NCBI RefSeq assembly: GCF_007826885.1 | Contig: NZ_ML675590.1 | Span: forward strand, 43,006-107,005 | Direction: 5' to 3' | DNA from: Candidatus Nitrosocosmicus arcticus | GTDB lineage: Archaea; Thermoproteota; Nitrososphaeria; Nitrososphaerales; Nitrososphaeraceae | DNA length: 64,000 nt | Part shown: positions 18,142 through 27,520 of the stretch, piece after piece | How the letters are laid out: each line of letters opens with the position of its first letter | Numbering within the stretch: position 1 is the first letter of the stretch | Made by a program: the position numbers and the translations under genes | The notes under the pieces: generated by a model | The model's input: the letters and a program-made list of their open reading frames with translations, nothing else | Told to the model about the DNA's origin: nothing | The model's database searches: none

Positions 18142-19230
18142 ATGACGTTATTCTTTTCAAGCCCGATTGGACTAGGACATATTACACGGGATATTGCAAT
18201 TGCAATGGAAATTGGCAAGTCATTTAACTATTATGATTTCGATTTCATTACAGGGTCAAAAGCTTTTGATTTTATATGTAATGAGAATGATTCCTCGCCA
18301 GTATCAAAGTTCAATACCCACAATCTATATTTTCCTCCAGATTTTTCAATAGATGACGGGAAGCTAAGTAATAGTTTTGTATGGTTATTAAAATATGTGT
18401 CCTACTTTCGAAAATCCAAAATAAAGGTTAAGAAATTGTTATCTACCAGAGACAAAAATTTGGGAATCCCTTCTTTAATTATAACCGACGAAGATTTTGC
18501 ATCTTTATCTGTTGGAAAGGATCTCAATATTCCAAGAATCCTTATTACTGATATACTTAGGACTCATTTTATAAGAAATGGGCTATTGTCCAATATTGAA
18601 AAATTTCTCAATAATTCGATGTGCAGCTTGATAAAGTCTAGCGATTGTGTTATTATTCCCGAATCTGGAGATAATCGAAACAATTTTTTTTATGTGGGTC
18701 CAATAGTTAGAGAGATAAAAGCAACCAGGGATGAATTGCGAAAGAGATTTTCGTTTAATAAAACGACAATTTTGATTACTACGGGAGGCACCTCAGCTGG
18801 ACACTATTTGATAAAAAGGACTATAGAGTCTTTTCTAAGACTTCGGAAACGGTTTGATTGTGATTTGGTAGTATCTTTTCCATCTAATATTTCACTTAAT
18901 TATCAAGGAGATAAATCCTATAGGAATATTGGCTTTGTAAACAATATCCATGAGTATGTGTACGCCGCCGACCTCGTTATATCATTAGCAGGAAAATCTA
19001 CAATTGATGAAAGCTTAGTTTACGGCACTCCTGGTATTTTTATCCCAATTAAGAACCATTTCGAGCAAGAGGATAGGGCCAAAGAAATGGGGTTTTCATA
19101 TGAAGATATCAATAAGCTAGATATAATTATGGAAGAAAATCTTTCAGACAGCCGTCTTAAAAAAGAAAGAAAGGCATCAAATGGGGCTGCCATGGCTGCC
19201 GCCCTGATTAGCAAGTATCTGAATAAATAA
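18142..19230 (+). CDS. GT-B fold glycosyltransferase (MurG-like)
   Basis: A 362-residue cytosolic or membrane-associated glycosyltransferase. The N-terminus (FSSPIGLGHITRDIAIA) is the glycine-rich acceptor-side loop of MurG-like and UDP-GlcNAc transferases; the C-terminal half has a second Rossmann start ILITTGGTSAG (about residues 211-221) and the donor-binding stretch AADLVISLAGKSTIDESLVYGTP with NHFEQEDRA. Length suits the family. Donor and acceptor unknown. It stands apart from other glycan genes and is followed 27 nt later by aspartokinase, which may share its transcript. Confidence 0.8.
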   Translation: MTLFFSSPIGLGHITRDIAIAMEIGKSFNYYDFDFITGSKAFDFICNENDSSPVSKFNTHNLYFPPDFSIDDGKLSNSFVWLLKYVSYFRKSKIKVKKLLSTRDKNLGIPSLIITDEDFASLSVGKDLNIPRILITDILRTHFIRNGLLSNIEKFLNNSMCSLIKSSDCVIIPESGDNRNNFFYVGPIVREIKATRDELRKRFSFNKTTILITTGGTSAGHYLIKRTIESFLRLRKRFDCDLVVSFPSNISLNYQGDKSYRNIGFVNNIHEYVYAADLVISLAGKSTIDESLVYGTPGIFIPIKNHFEQEDRAKEMGFSYEDINKLDIIMEENLSDSRLKKERKASNGAAMAAALISKYLNK

Positions 19231-19257
19231 TAACAAGATATTGTATTAATTTTTGTA

Positions 19258-20673
19258 TTGGAGCCATTAGTAATTGCAAAATTCGGCGGATCAGCTTTAG
19301 GGGTAGATGGTGTTAAGATCCCAATCATAATCGATAGAATTAGAGAACTGAAGAAGAAATCTAAGATCATTTGCGTATTTTCTGCTCCTCTTACAAATTA
19401 TGAAGGAAAAAATATGTCAATGACTGATGTAGCAATCCGAATTTCAAAAAATTATGCTTCATCTAATCCGGTAGATATCGATATATTAAAAACTGTTTAT
19501 TTAGAAATCTCAAATAGATATTTATCAAATCCTGGTAGACTAAATTTTGAGTCTGAGTTAGAGAGATTTAACAAAACAGTTTTAATATCTCTTAAGCAGG
19601 TGGCAGAAAACCGCCGGTTTGTTGATGTAAGTCGTTCACGAATTCTAGCTTATAGCGGAGAAATAGTGATATCGTCTCTGATGGATTATATTCTAAAAAG
19701 TAACGGCATTAAATCATCAAGTGTGAACATGAATGAATGGCCAATAGTTACAGATGATAATTTCGAAGCAGCTAGTTTCTTGCTAGATGAATCTAAAAAT
19801 CAGATGGATTCACTAATTAGGTTAGTAAAAGAGAATGATGTTTTATGTATCGGTGGTTTTATTGGAAAAACAGTAGATGGGCTGGAGACCACTTATGAAA
19901 GAGGAGGTTCTGATAGATCAGCTGCGGATTTGGGGATTTTATTGTCATCGCAGTTTAATGTTATTCTTGATTTTGAAAAGGATAATTCCGTATTAAGTGC
20001 AGACCCTAAAATAGTTTCCAAAAACCTTCACAACGTGAAGACTCTATCATACAACGAAGCTAAACTTGCAGGCATGTTTGGTATGAAAATTTTGGATCCA
20101 ATTGCAATTAAAGATATAGATGATCATGACTTAAATTTAATCATATTAGTTACTAATATTTCAAACCCTTCTAATTATACACAAATACTGAAACATTTGT
20201 CAGATGATGAACACGAAACGGAAGCCAAAATTAAGATTGTTACTGGTAAAAAAAACTGTGCGATCGTTAGAATGGAATCCATAGCTGCATCTCATATTGC
20301 CGCATTATTTGAGAAGCAACGACAATATCATGATTTTATTAAATTATCTCCTTATAAAAAAGACAATTTGGAAATGACCAGATTCCTATTTTTGGATGGC
20401 GACTATGTAAAAAGACACGAAAAGGTATTCCGCTCATTTTATTCTAAAGTGGAAATGGTATATGGAAGAGGGGTGGTTACTCTTATTGGCGATTCCATGT
20501 GGAAAATTCCTAAAATAGTTTCTGACACTAGTAGTATCGTTAGTCAGCAAGACATTAATATATTGAACATAGATGCACAAGAAGAGACTTCGAGAATTCT
20601 CATCCTGGTAGAGGATCAAAATGTTGAAGAAGTCATTAGATCAATACACTCAAAAGGCTCGATCATAAATTAG
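19258..20673 (+). CDS. lysC: Aspartate kinase
   Basis: Phosphorylates aspartate to 4-phosphoaspartate, the first step towards threonine, methionine and lysine. The kinase domain begins VIAKFGGSAL, and contains YERGGSDRSAADLG (about residues 216-229) and a DPK near 252. The C-terminal part (from about 325) is a pair of ACT-like regions, including one ending 'VVTLIGDSMW...', which usually carry feedback control by threonine or lysine. 471 residues is normal. The start is TTG at 19258; only nine residues precede the KFGGS motif, as expected. It is followed 24 nt later by the branched-chain aminotransferase. Confidence 0.93.
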   Translation: MEPLVIAKFGGSALGVDGVKIPIIIDRIRELKKKSKIICVFSAPLTNYEGKNMSMTDVAIRISKNYASSNPVDIDILKTVYLEISNRYLSNPGRLNFESELERFNKTVLISLKQVAENRRFVDVSRSRILAYSGEIVISSLMDYILKSNGIKSSSVNMNEWPIVTDDNFEAASFLLDESKNQMDSLIRLVKENDVLCIGGFIGKTVDGLETTYERGGSDRSAADLGILLSSQFNVILDFEKDNSVLSADPKIVSKNLHNVKTLSYNEAKLAGMFGMKILDPIAIKDIDDHDLNLIILVTNISNPSNYTQILKHLSDDEHETEAKIKIVTGKKNCAIVRMESIAASHIAALFEKQRQYHDFIKLSPYKKDNLEMTRFLFLDGDYVKRHEKVFRSFYSKVEMVYGRGVVTLIGDSMWKIPKIVSDTSSIVSQQDINILNIDAQEETSRILILVEDQNVEEVIRSIHSKGSIIN

Positions 20674-20697
20674 TTAGACTATTCTGGTGTACTGTTT

Positions 20698-21615
20698 ATG
20701 ATGGAAAGTGATAAAATTTGGATCGATGGTAATTTAATTGATTATACTGAAGCTAAGGTGCACGTATTAACTCATGGATTACACTATGGGACCGGCGTAT
20801 TTGAGGGAATTCGTTCGTATACCACTGTAGAAGGTATTGCAATATTTCGATTAGACGATCACATAAAACGATTGTTTAATAGCGGAAAGGCCTACTTTAT
20901 GAAGTTTGAGTATTCATCTGATGAACTCAAGAGAGCTACAGTGAAAGTAGTTAAGGCGAATAGATTGGACGAATGTTATGTCAGGATCATTGCGTTTTAT
21001 GGTTATGGTAAGTTGGGAGTTAACCCTTTGCCCAACAAAGTATCTATAGCAATATCAGCATGGAAATGGACTGAACATATCAAAAAAGAAGACATGGAGC
21101 AAGGGATTCACATTATGGTATCTTCTTGGGAAAAGGTGGGAATAAAGTCGATGCCAACTCATGCAAAAGGCGTGGCTAATTATGCCAATTCTGCATTAGC
21201 AAGAATGGACGCCTTGAAATCCGGTTTCGATGAAGCGATAATGTTAAATTCTAACGGTTTTGTTGTGGAAGCAAGTGCGGAAAATATCTTCTTTGTAAAG
21301 GGTGGAGTATTATACACTCCTCCAATTTCCACAGGAGCGCTTGAAGGGATAACCCGAGATACTGTTATTGAAATTGCTAAGCAGAATGGAATCGACCTTC
21401 ACTGTGAAAACATTTCTAGAGACGAACTTTATTACTTTGATGAAATATTTTTAACCGGAACCGCATCAGAAATTGTCCCGGTAGGCTTCATTGATCATAG
21501 GGTTATAGGTGATGGGGGTGTTGGACCAATTACAAAAAAAATCCAACAACATTTTGATAATATAGTGAGAGGTAATAATCGGGATAAACGTGATTGGCTT
21601 ACAATTATACAATAA
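20698..21615 (+). CDS. ilvE: Branched-chain amino acid aminotransferase
   Basis: PLP enzyme of fold class IV that transfers amino groups to or from leucine, isoleucine and valine. Diagnostic stretches: 'HGLHYGTGVFEGIRSY' near the start, the PLP lysine in 'AKGVANYANSALA' (about residue 156), the 'EASAENIFFVKGGVLYTP' block and 'LTGTASEIVPV' near the end. At 305 residues it is full length. ATG start (a second ATG follows directly). Next to aspartokinase, so the pair may be co-regulated in amino acid synthesis. Confidence 0.95.
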   Translation: MMESDKIWIDGNLIDYTEAKVHVLTHGLHYGTGVFEGIRSYTTVEGIAIFRLDDHIKRLFNSGKAYFMKFEYSSDELKRATVKVVKANRLDECYVRIIAFYGYGKLGVNPLPNKVSIAISAWKWTEHIKKEDMEQGIHIMVSSWEKVGIKSMPTHAKGVANYANSALARMDALKSGFDEAIMLNSNGFVVEASAENIFFVKGGVLYTPPISTGALEGITRDTVIEIAKQNGIDLHCENISRDELYYFDEIFLTGTASEIVPVGFIDHRVIGDGGVGPITKKIQQHFDNIVRGNNRDKRDWLTIIQ

Positions 21616-21900
21616 AGTTGACATTGCTTCTCGAAACCTCGTTTTTTACACCATACACAATAATGTCTAATTAGCCGACAATTGTAAGAGATTATAAAAA
21701 CATAATTCATATCTTATCATTTGTAAATGGCTTGACTGGTATCATGGAGTTGAGATGTGTCATGGAGGCTTGTACGTTATTATCTTATGAGTGAACCGGA
21801 TATCAAATTACCAATTTTCATCTAGTTGTCTACAATTCTTGAGTTGATTCTTATTTATCATTATAAAGTGTATGACCTTCTGATTATATCGGTTCAATAT

Positions 21901-22890
21901 TCATCCAATAGCATCCCATATTCTTTGTAAAGAGGTTTCATACCTATAACCTGTATTAAAATGTCCCCCTTCAAATTCCATATATTCGTGATTTATGCCC
22001 AGATCTTTGCATCTTTTACTAAATATTCTTGATCCTATGGTCAAATTAAATTCATCGCTACTTCCACAATCAAAATACAATAGTTTCATTTTTTTCAGAT
22101 TGTCTGAAAAACCCCTTACTTTATTGATGGGGTCAAATTCTTTCCATAATTTCCATATATCCTCTTTGAATTCTCCTGACTCCATATCAAAAGGTAAATC
22201 TGTGTATAAGTCTGGATTATTCAGGTTCGGTGAATAATGTGCTGCCATTGATATAATACTTAATGTCGCAAAGTCCTTTTTATCGTGTTTATTTGCCTTA
22301 TTCCAAAAATCCATAAGCCATCTTTTAGGACTCTTATACTTTCTTAACACATCAATTGCGATCGGAAAATCTGGTAGATAACAATATTCAAATGCGGAAT
22401 CAAATGAATGTGCCGCTACGGCACTAAAAATTCTTGGATTTCGCATACCTAAAGTAAGGGCTCCAAACCCGCCAGACGATTTCCCCAGAACAGCTCTTTT
22501 TGAAACGTTATAATGTGAATCTATGAACGGAATAATTTCATCTATAATATAATCTTCATACCTGCCCACAGCCACGGAATTGATGTATTGACTTCCTCCC
22601 AATCTGTTAAAACAGTTCATGATTACGATGATCATTTCTCCACATTTTTTATCCAAGTTTAATTTCTCCAACCGCTCATGTATGGGTATAGAAAAAGGAT
22701 TCCAATTAATAGTCGAATAATTATCATTTCCAAAAGAGGGTAACAAAAAAATGGTTGGATACCCTGATGATAAACTCGCCGAGTAATTATTGGGAGTGTA
22801 AATTATTATGTCCCTTTTATAAGGATCCTCTAAAGGATTATTTTTTAATATTTTGCTTTCAAGTTTTAAGATATCGGTCTTCCCGTTCAA
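21901..22890 (-). CDS. Alpha/beta-hydrolase esterase (esterase D / FrmB-like)
   Basis: A 329-residue carboxylic-ester hydrolase of the putative esterase family (esterase D, FrmB, antigen 85-like). The nucleophile elbow is GKSSG with Ser138, followed by GFGALTLGMRNP; late in the sequence 'FDCGSSDEF' likely holds the acid and 'FEGGHFNTGYR' the histidine. No signal peptide, so cytosolic. Six bases after the stop of a 182-residue unknown gene upstream, and probably in one transcript with it. Natural substrate unknown. Confidence 0.85.
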   Translation of the reverse strand: MNGKTDILKLESKILKNNPLEDPYKRDIIIYTPNNYSASLSSGYPTIFLLPSFGNDNYSTINWNPFSIPIHERLEKLNLDKKCGEMIIVIMNCFNRLGGSQYINSVAVGRYEDYIIDEIIPFIDSHYNVSKRAVLGKSSGGFGALTLGMRNPRIFSAVAAHSFDSAFEYCYLPDFPIAIDVLRKYKSPKRWLMDFWNKANKHDKKDFATLSIISMAAHYSPNLNNPDLYTDLPFDMESGEFKEDIWKLWKEFDPINKVRGFSDNLKKMKLLYFDCGSSDEFNLTIGSRIFSKRCKDLGINHEYMEFEGGHFNTGYRYETSLQRIWDAIG

Positions 22891-22896
22891 TTTTTT

Positions 22897-23445
22897 TTAT
22901 CCATATCCTGGATATCTCTCTTTTATCTTCTTTTTTATATTTGAAGCCAATTTTTCTGATACGATGTCATGATAAGAGCTCTTCCCAATTAGGTTCTTAT
23001 TGGTATATAGGAAAGGTCCATAAAGATAATCCGTACCTTTTGTAGGCACCGTTGGGTCCATTGAATTTAGCATCAAAGTCAATTCCCTGTTAATGTAATC
23101 TGTATTTTTCTTGGACAACATTTCATGCTCTTCAGAAATCTTTCTAAACATATTCATAAACATTGGGGGGTCTATTTTCCTATATCCAAACGGGATGATG
23201 TCTTCATCAAAGGTTTTCTTCATCTTAATAGGGTCAATATCTAATTTTGTGCCCGTTATAATCGGGGATGGTTTATAGATGGAATCAATTTTTAATTGCC
23301 AAGATTCGTCAGAGTTTGTCACGTTGGCATCAAAAAATCCGTCGCGGATCGAATTCGTCGATATGATGAAATTCCAATTTCTAGGGTTAACTGAATATTT
23401 TTTAAATATCTGTTTGGCCAGAGTCTTTTCCTCCAGAATTTCCAT
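22897..23445 (-). CDS. Conserved hypothetical protein next to esterase
   Basis: A 182-residue soluble protein I do not recognise. It has many charged residues, a Trp-rich beginning (PRNWNFIIST) and a C-terminal basic helix (SNIKKKIKERYPGYG). No membrane segment. It begins with ATG and ends 6 nt before the esterase start, which indicates joint translation. The role is probably linked to the esterase substrate, by position only. Confidence 0.6.
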   Translation of the reverse strand: MEILEEKTLAKQIFKKYSVNPRNWNFIISTNSIRDGFFDANVTNSDESWQLKIDSIYKPSPIITGTKLDIDPIKMKKTFDEDIIPFGYRKIDPPMFMNMFRKISEEHEMLSKKNTDYINRELTLMLNSMDPTVPTKGTDYLYGPFLYTNKNLIGKSSYHDIVSEKLASNIKKKIKERYPGYG

Positions 23446-23524
23446 AGATAAAAATAGGTAGATATTTAATAATAGGCTTGCGCTTTATTCTCATCCCTTT
23501 AGGTTTTTTAAATTAGTTGGTATC

Positions 23525-24310
23525 TCAAGTTGTTATTAGATCGTCCAATTTTGAAAAGGGCGGGTGTCTTCCTGTGATTCTAAATATTGTAGAATTGCCC
23601 TTTTTGCCACGCTCTTCAACATATTCTAATTTTTTGAATATAACTAAGGCTATTTTTCCACGCTGTCTATTATTACCGCAAGCTTTTCTCTCCTTATCTT
23701 GTAAATCCTGCAAAATAAAATCTCCATTGCCTCTTATATTTTCATCTGACAGATCTAGACAAGCCTTCCACAGCCTTGATATAATTGATCGATTTTGTCG
23801 AAGTGATCCCAAATATAATATTTTGGAATTTTTTTGGGTTATTATTTGAGCCGCGAATTCAAGATCATCTGTTTTCCGATGATAAATATTATAAACACTC
23901 CGTTCTTTTCGAGGACTCTCTTCTAAATTGAACCAGAAACTATACCCTTCTGGCTCAGCATAAAATTGATTTATGTTATTTGAGTTATATTGCCCTTTTT
24001 CATCTTCAATTCTGGAAGTTTTACTTAATTTCCAATTTCTATTATCGTTTAAAATCCTTTGTGCATCAAATAGTTTTTCATAGTTAACAATAAATTTTCT
24101 TTTTTTATTTGTTTCCAACTTTAACAGCAAGCCACTATCCACGAGATTATTTAATGCAAAAATCAAATTCTCCTCAAAATGTCTACCAGAAAGTTTTCTG
24201 ATCTGATCTTCAAAGAGAACGTTATGTACTCCCTCACCAATTAGATTATATATTATCCATCTTTTCCAGTCTGAGATAGAGACCACTTCGTACTCCTTAT
24301 CCTTGTCCAT
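23525..24310 (-). CDS. Protein with N-terminal winged-helix-like region, function unknown
   Basis: A 261-residue soluble protein. The first 75 residues resemble a winged helix: VSISDWKRWIIYNLIGEGVHN, then a second helix RHFEENLIFALNNLVDSGLL, then a basic wing KLETNKKRKFIV. The C-terminal part (from about 150) has alternating strands and helices around 'AAQIITQKNSKILYLGSL'. It heads the minus-strand cluster of this gene, the 182-residue unknown and the esterase, and could regulate it. No family assigned. Confidence 0.6.
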   Translation of the reverse strand: MDKDKEYEVVSISDWKRWIIYNLIGEGVHNVLFEDQIRKLSGRHFEENLIFALNNLVDSGLLLKLETNKKRKFIVNYEKLFDAQRILNDNRNWKLSKTSRIEDEKGQYNSNNINQFYAEPEGYSFWFNLEESPRKERSVYNIYHRKTDDLEFAAQIITQKNSKILYLGSLRQNRSIISRLWKACLDLSDENIRGNGDFILQDLQDKERKACGNNRQRGKIALVIFKKLEYVEERGKKGNSTIFRITGRHPPFSKLDDLITT

Positions 24311-24918
24311 ATTATTGTTTCATTACAAACATTTAATCTTTCCTAAATATAGTAATACTGATGTCGGAATATTATTTTTTAGCTGGTCGGTTTTGGCTTA
24401 AAATCTTTAAGTGTTTGAATTCTAAATGTAATTATTCGTATTTAATTTTCCTTGCCGATGGTTTTAATCTCCTTTGCTTTAATTACATGTCTTAAATTGT
24501 AGGGGTATAATGCGTATTATTAATTGGAAACTTCTTAAAAGATATTAGAGTAAGAGTTGGTCTTAATCAAAAGTTATTTCTAGCCTGTTAATCTAAAAAT
24601 ACTTCTAGAGTTAACTGGATCAGAATTATTGGAATTTGGTTGTTAATAGTGGCGAATCTCAAAAATAATATCTGACTTCACAATAAGAACTAGATAGAAG
24701 TGATTTTGACTTATTTTATACTTATTTCTGGTCCTATAAAAATTTTGATGGCGTAATTTTAATAATCCTTTCCATCAGTCCTATCAGATGCGAGTAAATG
24801 ATATTAAGTTCTTTTCTACAGATAGATATATTCTGATAATAGTTTAAATGATATTAGTTTGTTATTTTGTATATCATTTTTTCTAGTATATCCATTAGAA
24901 TCAAAATAACTGGACTAT
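24311..24918. other. Long AT-rich intergenic stretch
   Basis: About 600 bases between divergent genes. I looked for tRNA, inverted repeats and relics and saw nothing convincing; it presumably holds the promoters of both neighbours. Confidence 0.45.
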
Positions 24919-25257
24919 ATGAAGAAATGCAATTATAATTTATATCGAAATAAATTACAAGTTAAGATGAACTTATCTAAGAAAGTTACACTTTTGGTTA
25001 TATTTACATCATCTTTACTCTTAGTTCTAACTTTAAATGGGTCTTTCTCTAACTTTACATATTCCGAATCTCCAGTAGTGTCGGACTATTACACCAAAAA
25101 GTATGATGTTAATCAAACTTTTCAATCAACCTGTGATTTCTTAAACTTATGTAATGGTGATGGTGCAAACAAATTGAGCGGGATTTCCTCTCCTATTAAT
25201 AAAGGGACTGTAGATATTTCGTACTTAAAAATTGATATAGATCTTCCATTTCCATAG
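24919..25257 (+). CDS. Small exported protein of unknown function
   Basis: A 112-residue protein. ATG 24919 gives a basic N-terminus followed by a hydrophobic segment (about residues 22-41); ATG 24967 (residue 17) would give a more usual signal peptide length, and I cannot choose with certainty. The mature part has two cysteines (about 73 and 78) close together and no recognised domain. It converges on an MntR-type pseudogene whose relic begins a few bases after this stop. Confidence 0.5.
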   Translation: MKKCNYNLYRNKLQVKMNLSKKVTLLVIFTSSLLLVLTLNGSFSNFTYSESPVVSDYYTKKYDVNQTFQSTCDFLNLCNGDGANKLSGISSPINKGTVDISYLKIDIDLPFP

Positions 25258-25261
25258 TAAT

Positions 25262-25602
25262 TGGTGGGATTAGTTTCTCTAATCTTTTTATCGTTTGTGG
25301 ATGCAAATGACGCTCTATTCCTTAAGCATCTAAATGGGCAATTTCATCCTCTACCCTATCGTCCCTAAGAATTCGGCAAACAACCTGTGTTTTTCTCGTA
25401 TGTTTTGTGCTATTTTGATACTTCCCTCTGTAAGCCTAAGACCTCTGTATTTTTCATAAATAAGACAATGGTTTTCATCTAATTTCTTAACCATTTTAGT
25501 CACGCTTGGTGGACTCACATTTAGATACTTCGAAATATCTGGTGTAGTCGCATATCCCCTCTGCTGGATTAATTCATCAATCACTTCTAGATAATCTTCC
25601 AT
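25262..25602 (-). pseudogene. Inactivated DtxR/MntR-family metal regulator
   Basis: The 5' part (25602 down to 25351) encodes a standard DtxR/MntR winged helix: MEDYLEVIDELIQQRG, the turn 'DISKYLNVSPPSVTKMVKKL', the wing 'RGLRLTEG', then the dimerisation helix 'IREKHRLFAEFLG', and stops at codon 84. Shifted by two bases, the remainder of the family's metal-binding domain reads on: VEDEIAHLDA, a stop where Glu is expected, then GIERHLHPQTIKRLEKLI. The E-D-E-x-A-H and H-L-H pattern holds the metal ligands. One frameshift plus one nonsense codon means the full regulator is not made. Whether the truncated 83-residue DNA-binding half has a role is open. Confidence 0.85.
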
Positions 25603-25935
25603 TCTATCTGTTCTTATTTCGTCTTCCTTTTTTCATTATGTGCACTACGAACAAGATCGAGTCTATTGTCTCTATTTTCATTTTCTTTCTTGGAACTGTA
25701 ATTCCTAGCAGACAAATATCTTGAATTGATGTATGTATAAAATAATTCTTTCTTTAAATTCTAAATTCAACTTGTCGCGTTAATCCTCAATCTATAATGT
25801 CTGGTACGCTGTGTTGGCATACACTCAATTCACGTTTTGAATATTTCTATTTCTAGAGTATCTATACGAAAGTTTTATAAACTGAGGGTCTAAAATCCAA
25901 ATATTAAGAAGAAAAAAGTCAACAAGAAAAGAAGG
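25603..25935. other. Intergenic region upstream of a small wHTH-like gene
   Basis: About 330 bases, no gene recognised. A TATA-like AAGTTTTATAAACT occurs near 25870-25883, about 55 nt before the next start, and may be that gene's promoter. Confidence 0.4.
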
Positions 25936-26226
25936 TTGGATGCGCTAAATGTGTATACTGAAGCGGAAGTTGATTATTTTATTGATACCATTAAGGATGT
26001 TAAGCCATTTCCCAAGTTAAGAGATTTGAGGAAGGTATTGTCTCCTACGCTGTCATTGGACAAGATTAATGCCATTCTAAAATATCTTGAACGATCTAAG
26101 CAGATATTAGTGGACTTGGATGGAAATATTGTTTGGATAAAAAATAATAATATGAAAGAGGCTTCAAATCTGTCAGAAACTGCTGATTTTTCCAAAGAAT
26201 TCCTCGAACATTTTGGTAAATATTAG
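25936..26226 (+). CDS. Small winged-helix-like protein
   Basis: A 96-residue protein with a helix-helix-strand arrangement typical of small archaeal winged helices: EAEVDYFIDTIKDV, then FPKLRDLRKVLSPTLSLDKINAI, with a hairpin LVDLDGNIVWI. The TTG start follows a purine-rich GAAGG, which supports it. No partner or target known. It stands 59 nt before the SPFH gene but a TATA-like box lies between them. Confidence 0.6.
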   Translation: MDALNVYTEAEVDYFIDTIKDVKPFPKLRDLRKVLSPTLSLDKINAILKYLERSKQILVDLDGNIVWIKNNNMKEASNLSETADFSKEFLEHFGKY

Positions 26227-26241
26227 ATCGGAGAATTAGTA

Positions 26242-26257
26242 TTTATAAATATTTAAA
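26242..26257 (+). promoter_or_regulatory. TATA-box region for the SPFH gene
   Basis: TTTATAAATATTTAAA lies about 30-45 nt before ATG 26286, the distance expected for a short-leader archaeal transcript. Confidence 0.45.
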
Positions 26258-26285
26258 TCACGTATATGCGTAAGTTAATATAAAC

Positions 26286-27353
26286 ATGGTAGATTTTTTT
26301 AAATCTAAACGAAATAGGCGAATTACCCCAGATGGGGAACCACTGGAAGATGTAGGCGGTGGAGGTGGATTTGGTTTTTCTAGTCCATTAAAAATAGCTA
26401 TACCTGCAATAATTGCTGTTATTCTTATTTTTGTCATACTGACCTCTAGTTTGAAGATAGTTGAGGCTGGTAATCGTGGTGTGTTACTAAAATTCGGTGC
26501 AGTTGATACCTCGGTCTCTTTAAGTGAAGGCTTGCATTTTGTATTACCGTTTAGGGATTCAATAGTACCTATGGAGGTTCGAACTCAAAAGATTGTTGAG
26601 AGTACCACTTCAGCTTCCAAAGATCTTCAAAATGTTGCGACCGAAGTCGCGTTGAATTATCGAATCAATCCAGACACCGTTCCAATTTTGTATAAGGAGA
26701 TAGGTCTTGATTATTCTAACAGGGTTATAGTGCCAACAATCCAGGAGTCTGTAAAGCAAGTAACTGCTAGATACAATGCAGAAGAATTGATTACTAAAAG
26801 AGATCAGGTGAAAGCTGAAATAGAGCAGCAAATAGAGGCTAGATTGACCCCTTACAATATTGTTATGGACACGATATCTATCACTGACTTCCAATTTTCT
26901 GATCAATTCGTTCAAGCGGTGGAGGCTAAAGTTCAGGCCGAACAGCGCGCCCTGCAAGCTCAGAATGAACTACGAAGAATTCAGATTGAAGCACAACAAA
27001 CTGAAGCCAGAGCATTAGGTGAACAGAAAGCAAACATTGCCTCGGCTGAAGGTCAACGCCAGGCTAATATATTGAGAGCTCAAGGAGAGTCTGCAGCTAT
27101 ACAAACCATAGAAACTCAACTTAACAATAGTACCACATATCTTAACTGGCTCCAAGCCCAAAAATGGGATGGTAAGCTTCCATTAGTTACAGGAAGCATT
27201 GGTGGAAGTGATGGTGCAGCAGGTGGTGGTAATAGTTTAGGCGCTATTCCATTCATAAATATTCCTACTGGATCGCCCACATCATCCTCGTCAAGCTCCA
27301 ATACATCTTCGTCAATACCCCCATTTGAAACATCGTTCAATTCAACTGGTTAG
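26286..27353 (+). CDS. SPFH/prohibitin-family membrane protein
   Basis: A 355-residue member of the SPFH (band 7) family. A glycine-rich N-terminus leads into one transmembrane helix (about residues 38-60), then the SPFH domain (about 64-240: IVEAGNRGVLLKFGAVD, FVLPFRDSIVPMEVRTQK, 'TARYNAEELITKRDQVKAEI'), an Ala/Glu/Gln-rich coiled coil (about 215-285), and a Gly/Ser-rich tail. Prohibitin homologues assemble into large ring structures in membranes and chaperone membrane proteases. The fused order matches bacterial HflC/prohibitin-type proteins. Confidence 0.92.
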   Translation: MVDFFKSKRNRRITPDGEPLEDVGGGGGFGFSSPLKIAIPAIIAVILIFVILTSSLKIVEAGNRGVLLKFGAVDTSVSLSEGLHFVLPFRDSIVPMEVRTQKIVESTTSASKDLQNVATEVALNYRINPDTVPILYKEIGLDYSNRVIVPTIQESVKQVTARYNAEELITKRDQVKAEIEQQIEARLTPYNIVMDTISITDFQFSDQFVQAVEAKVQAEQRALQAQNELRRIQIEAQQTEARALGEQKANIASAEGQRQANILRAQGESAAIQTIETQLNNSTTYLNWLQAQKWDGKLPLVTGSIGGSDGAAGGGNSLGAIPFINIPTGSPTSSSSSSNTSSSIPPFETSFNSTG

Positions 27354-27520
27354 TGTTGTTGGCTAGGTATTATCATACCTACTACAATTTTTAATTTATT
27401 ATAAAATAAAAGAAAATTTTTCTATATACCAAATTTATATTTATCCAAAATAAATCAGTCACTATACATTCAGAATGAAAACGCTTATAATCCTAGAACA
27501 TGATATGGATTAAGGTAATA

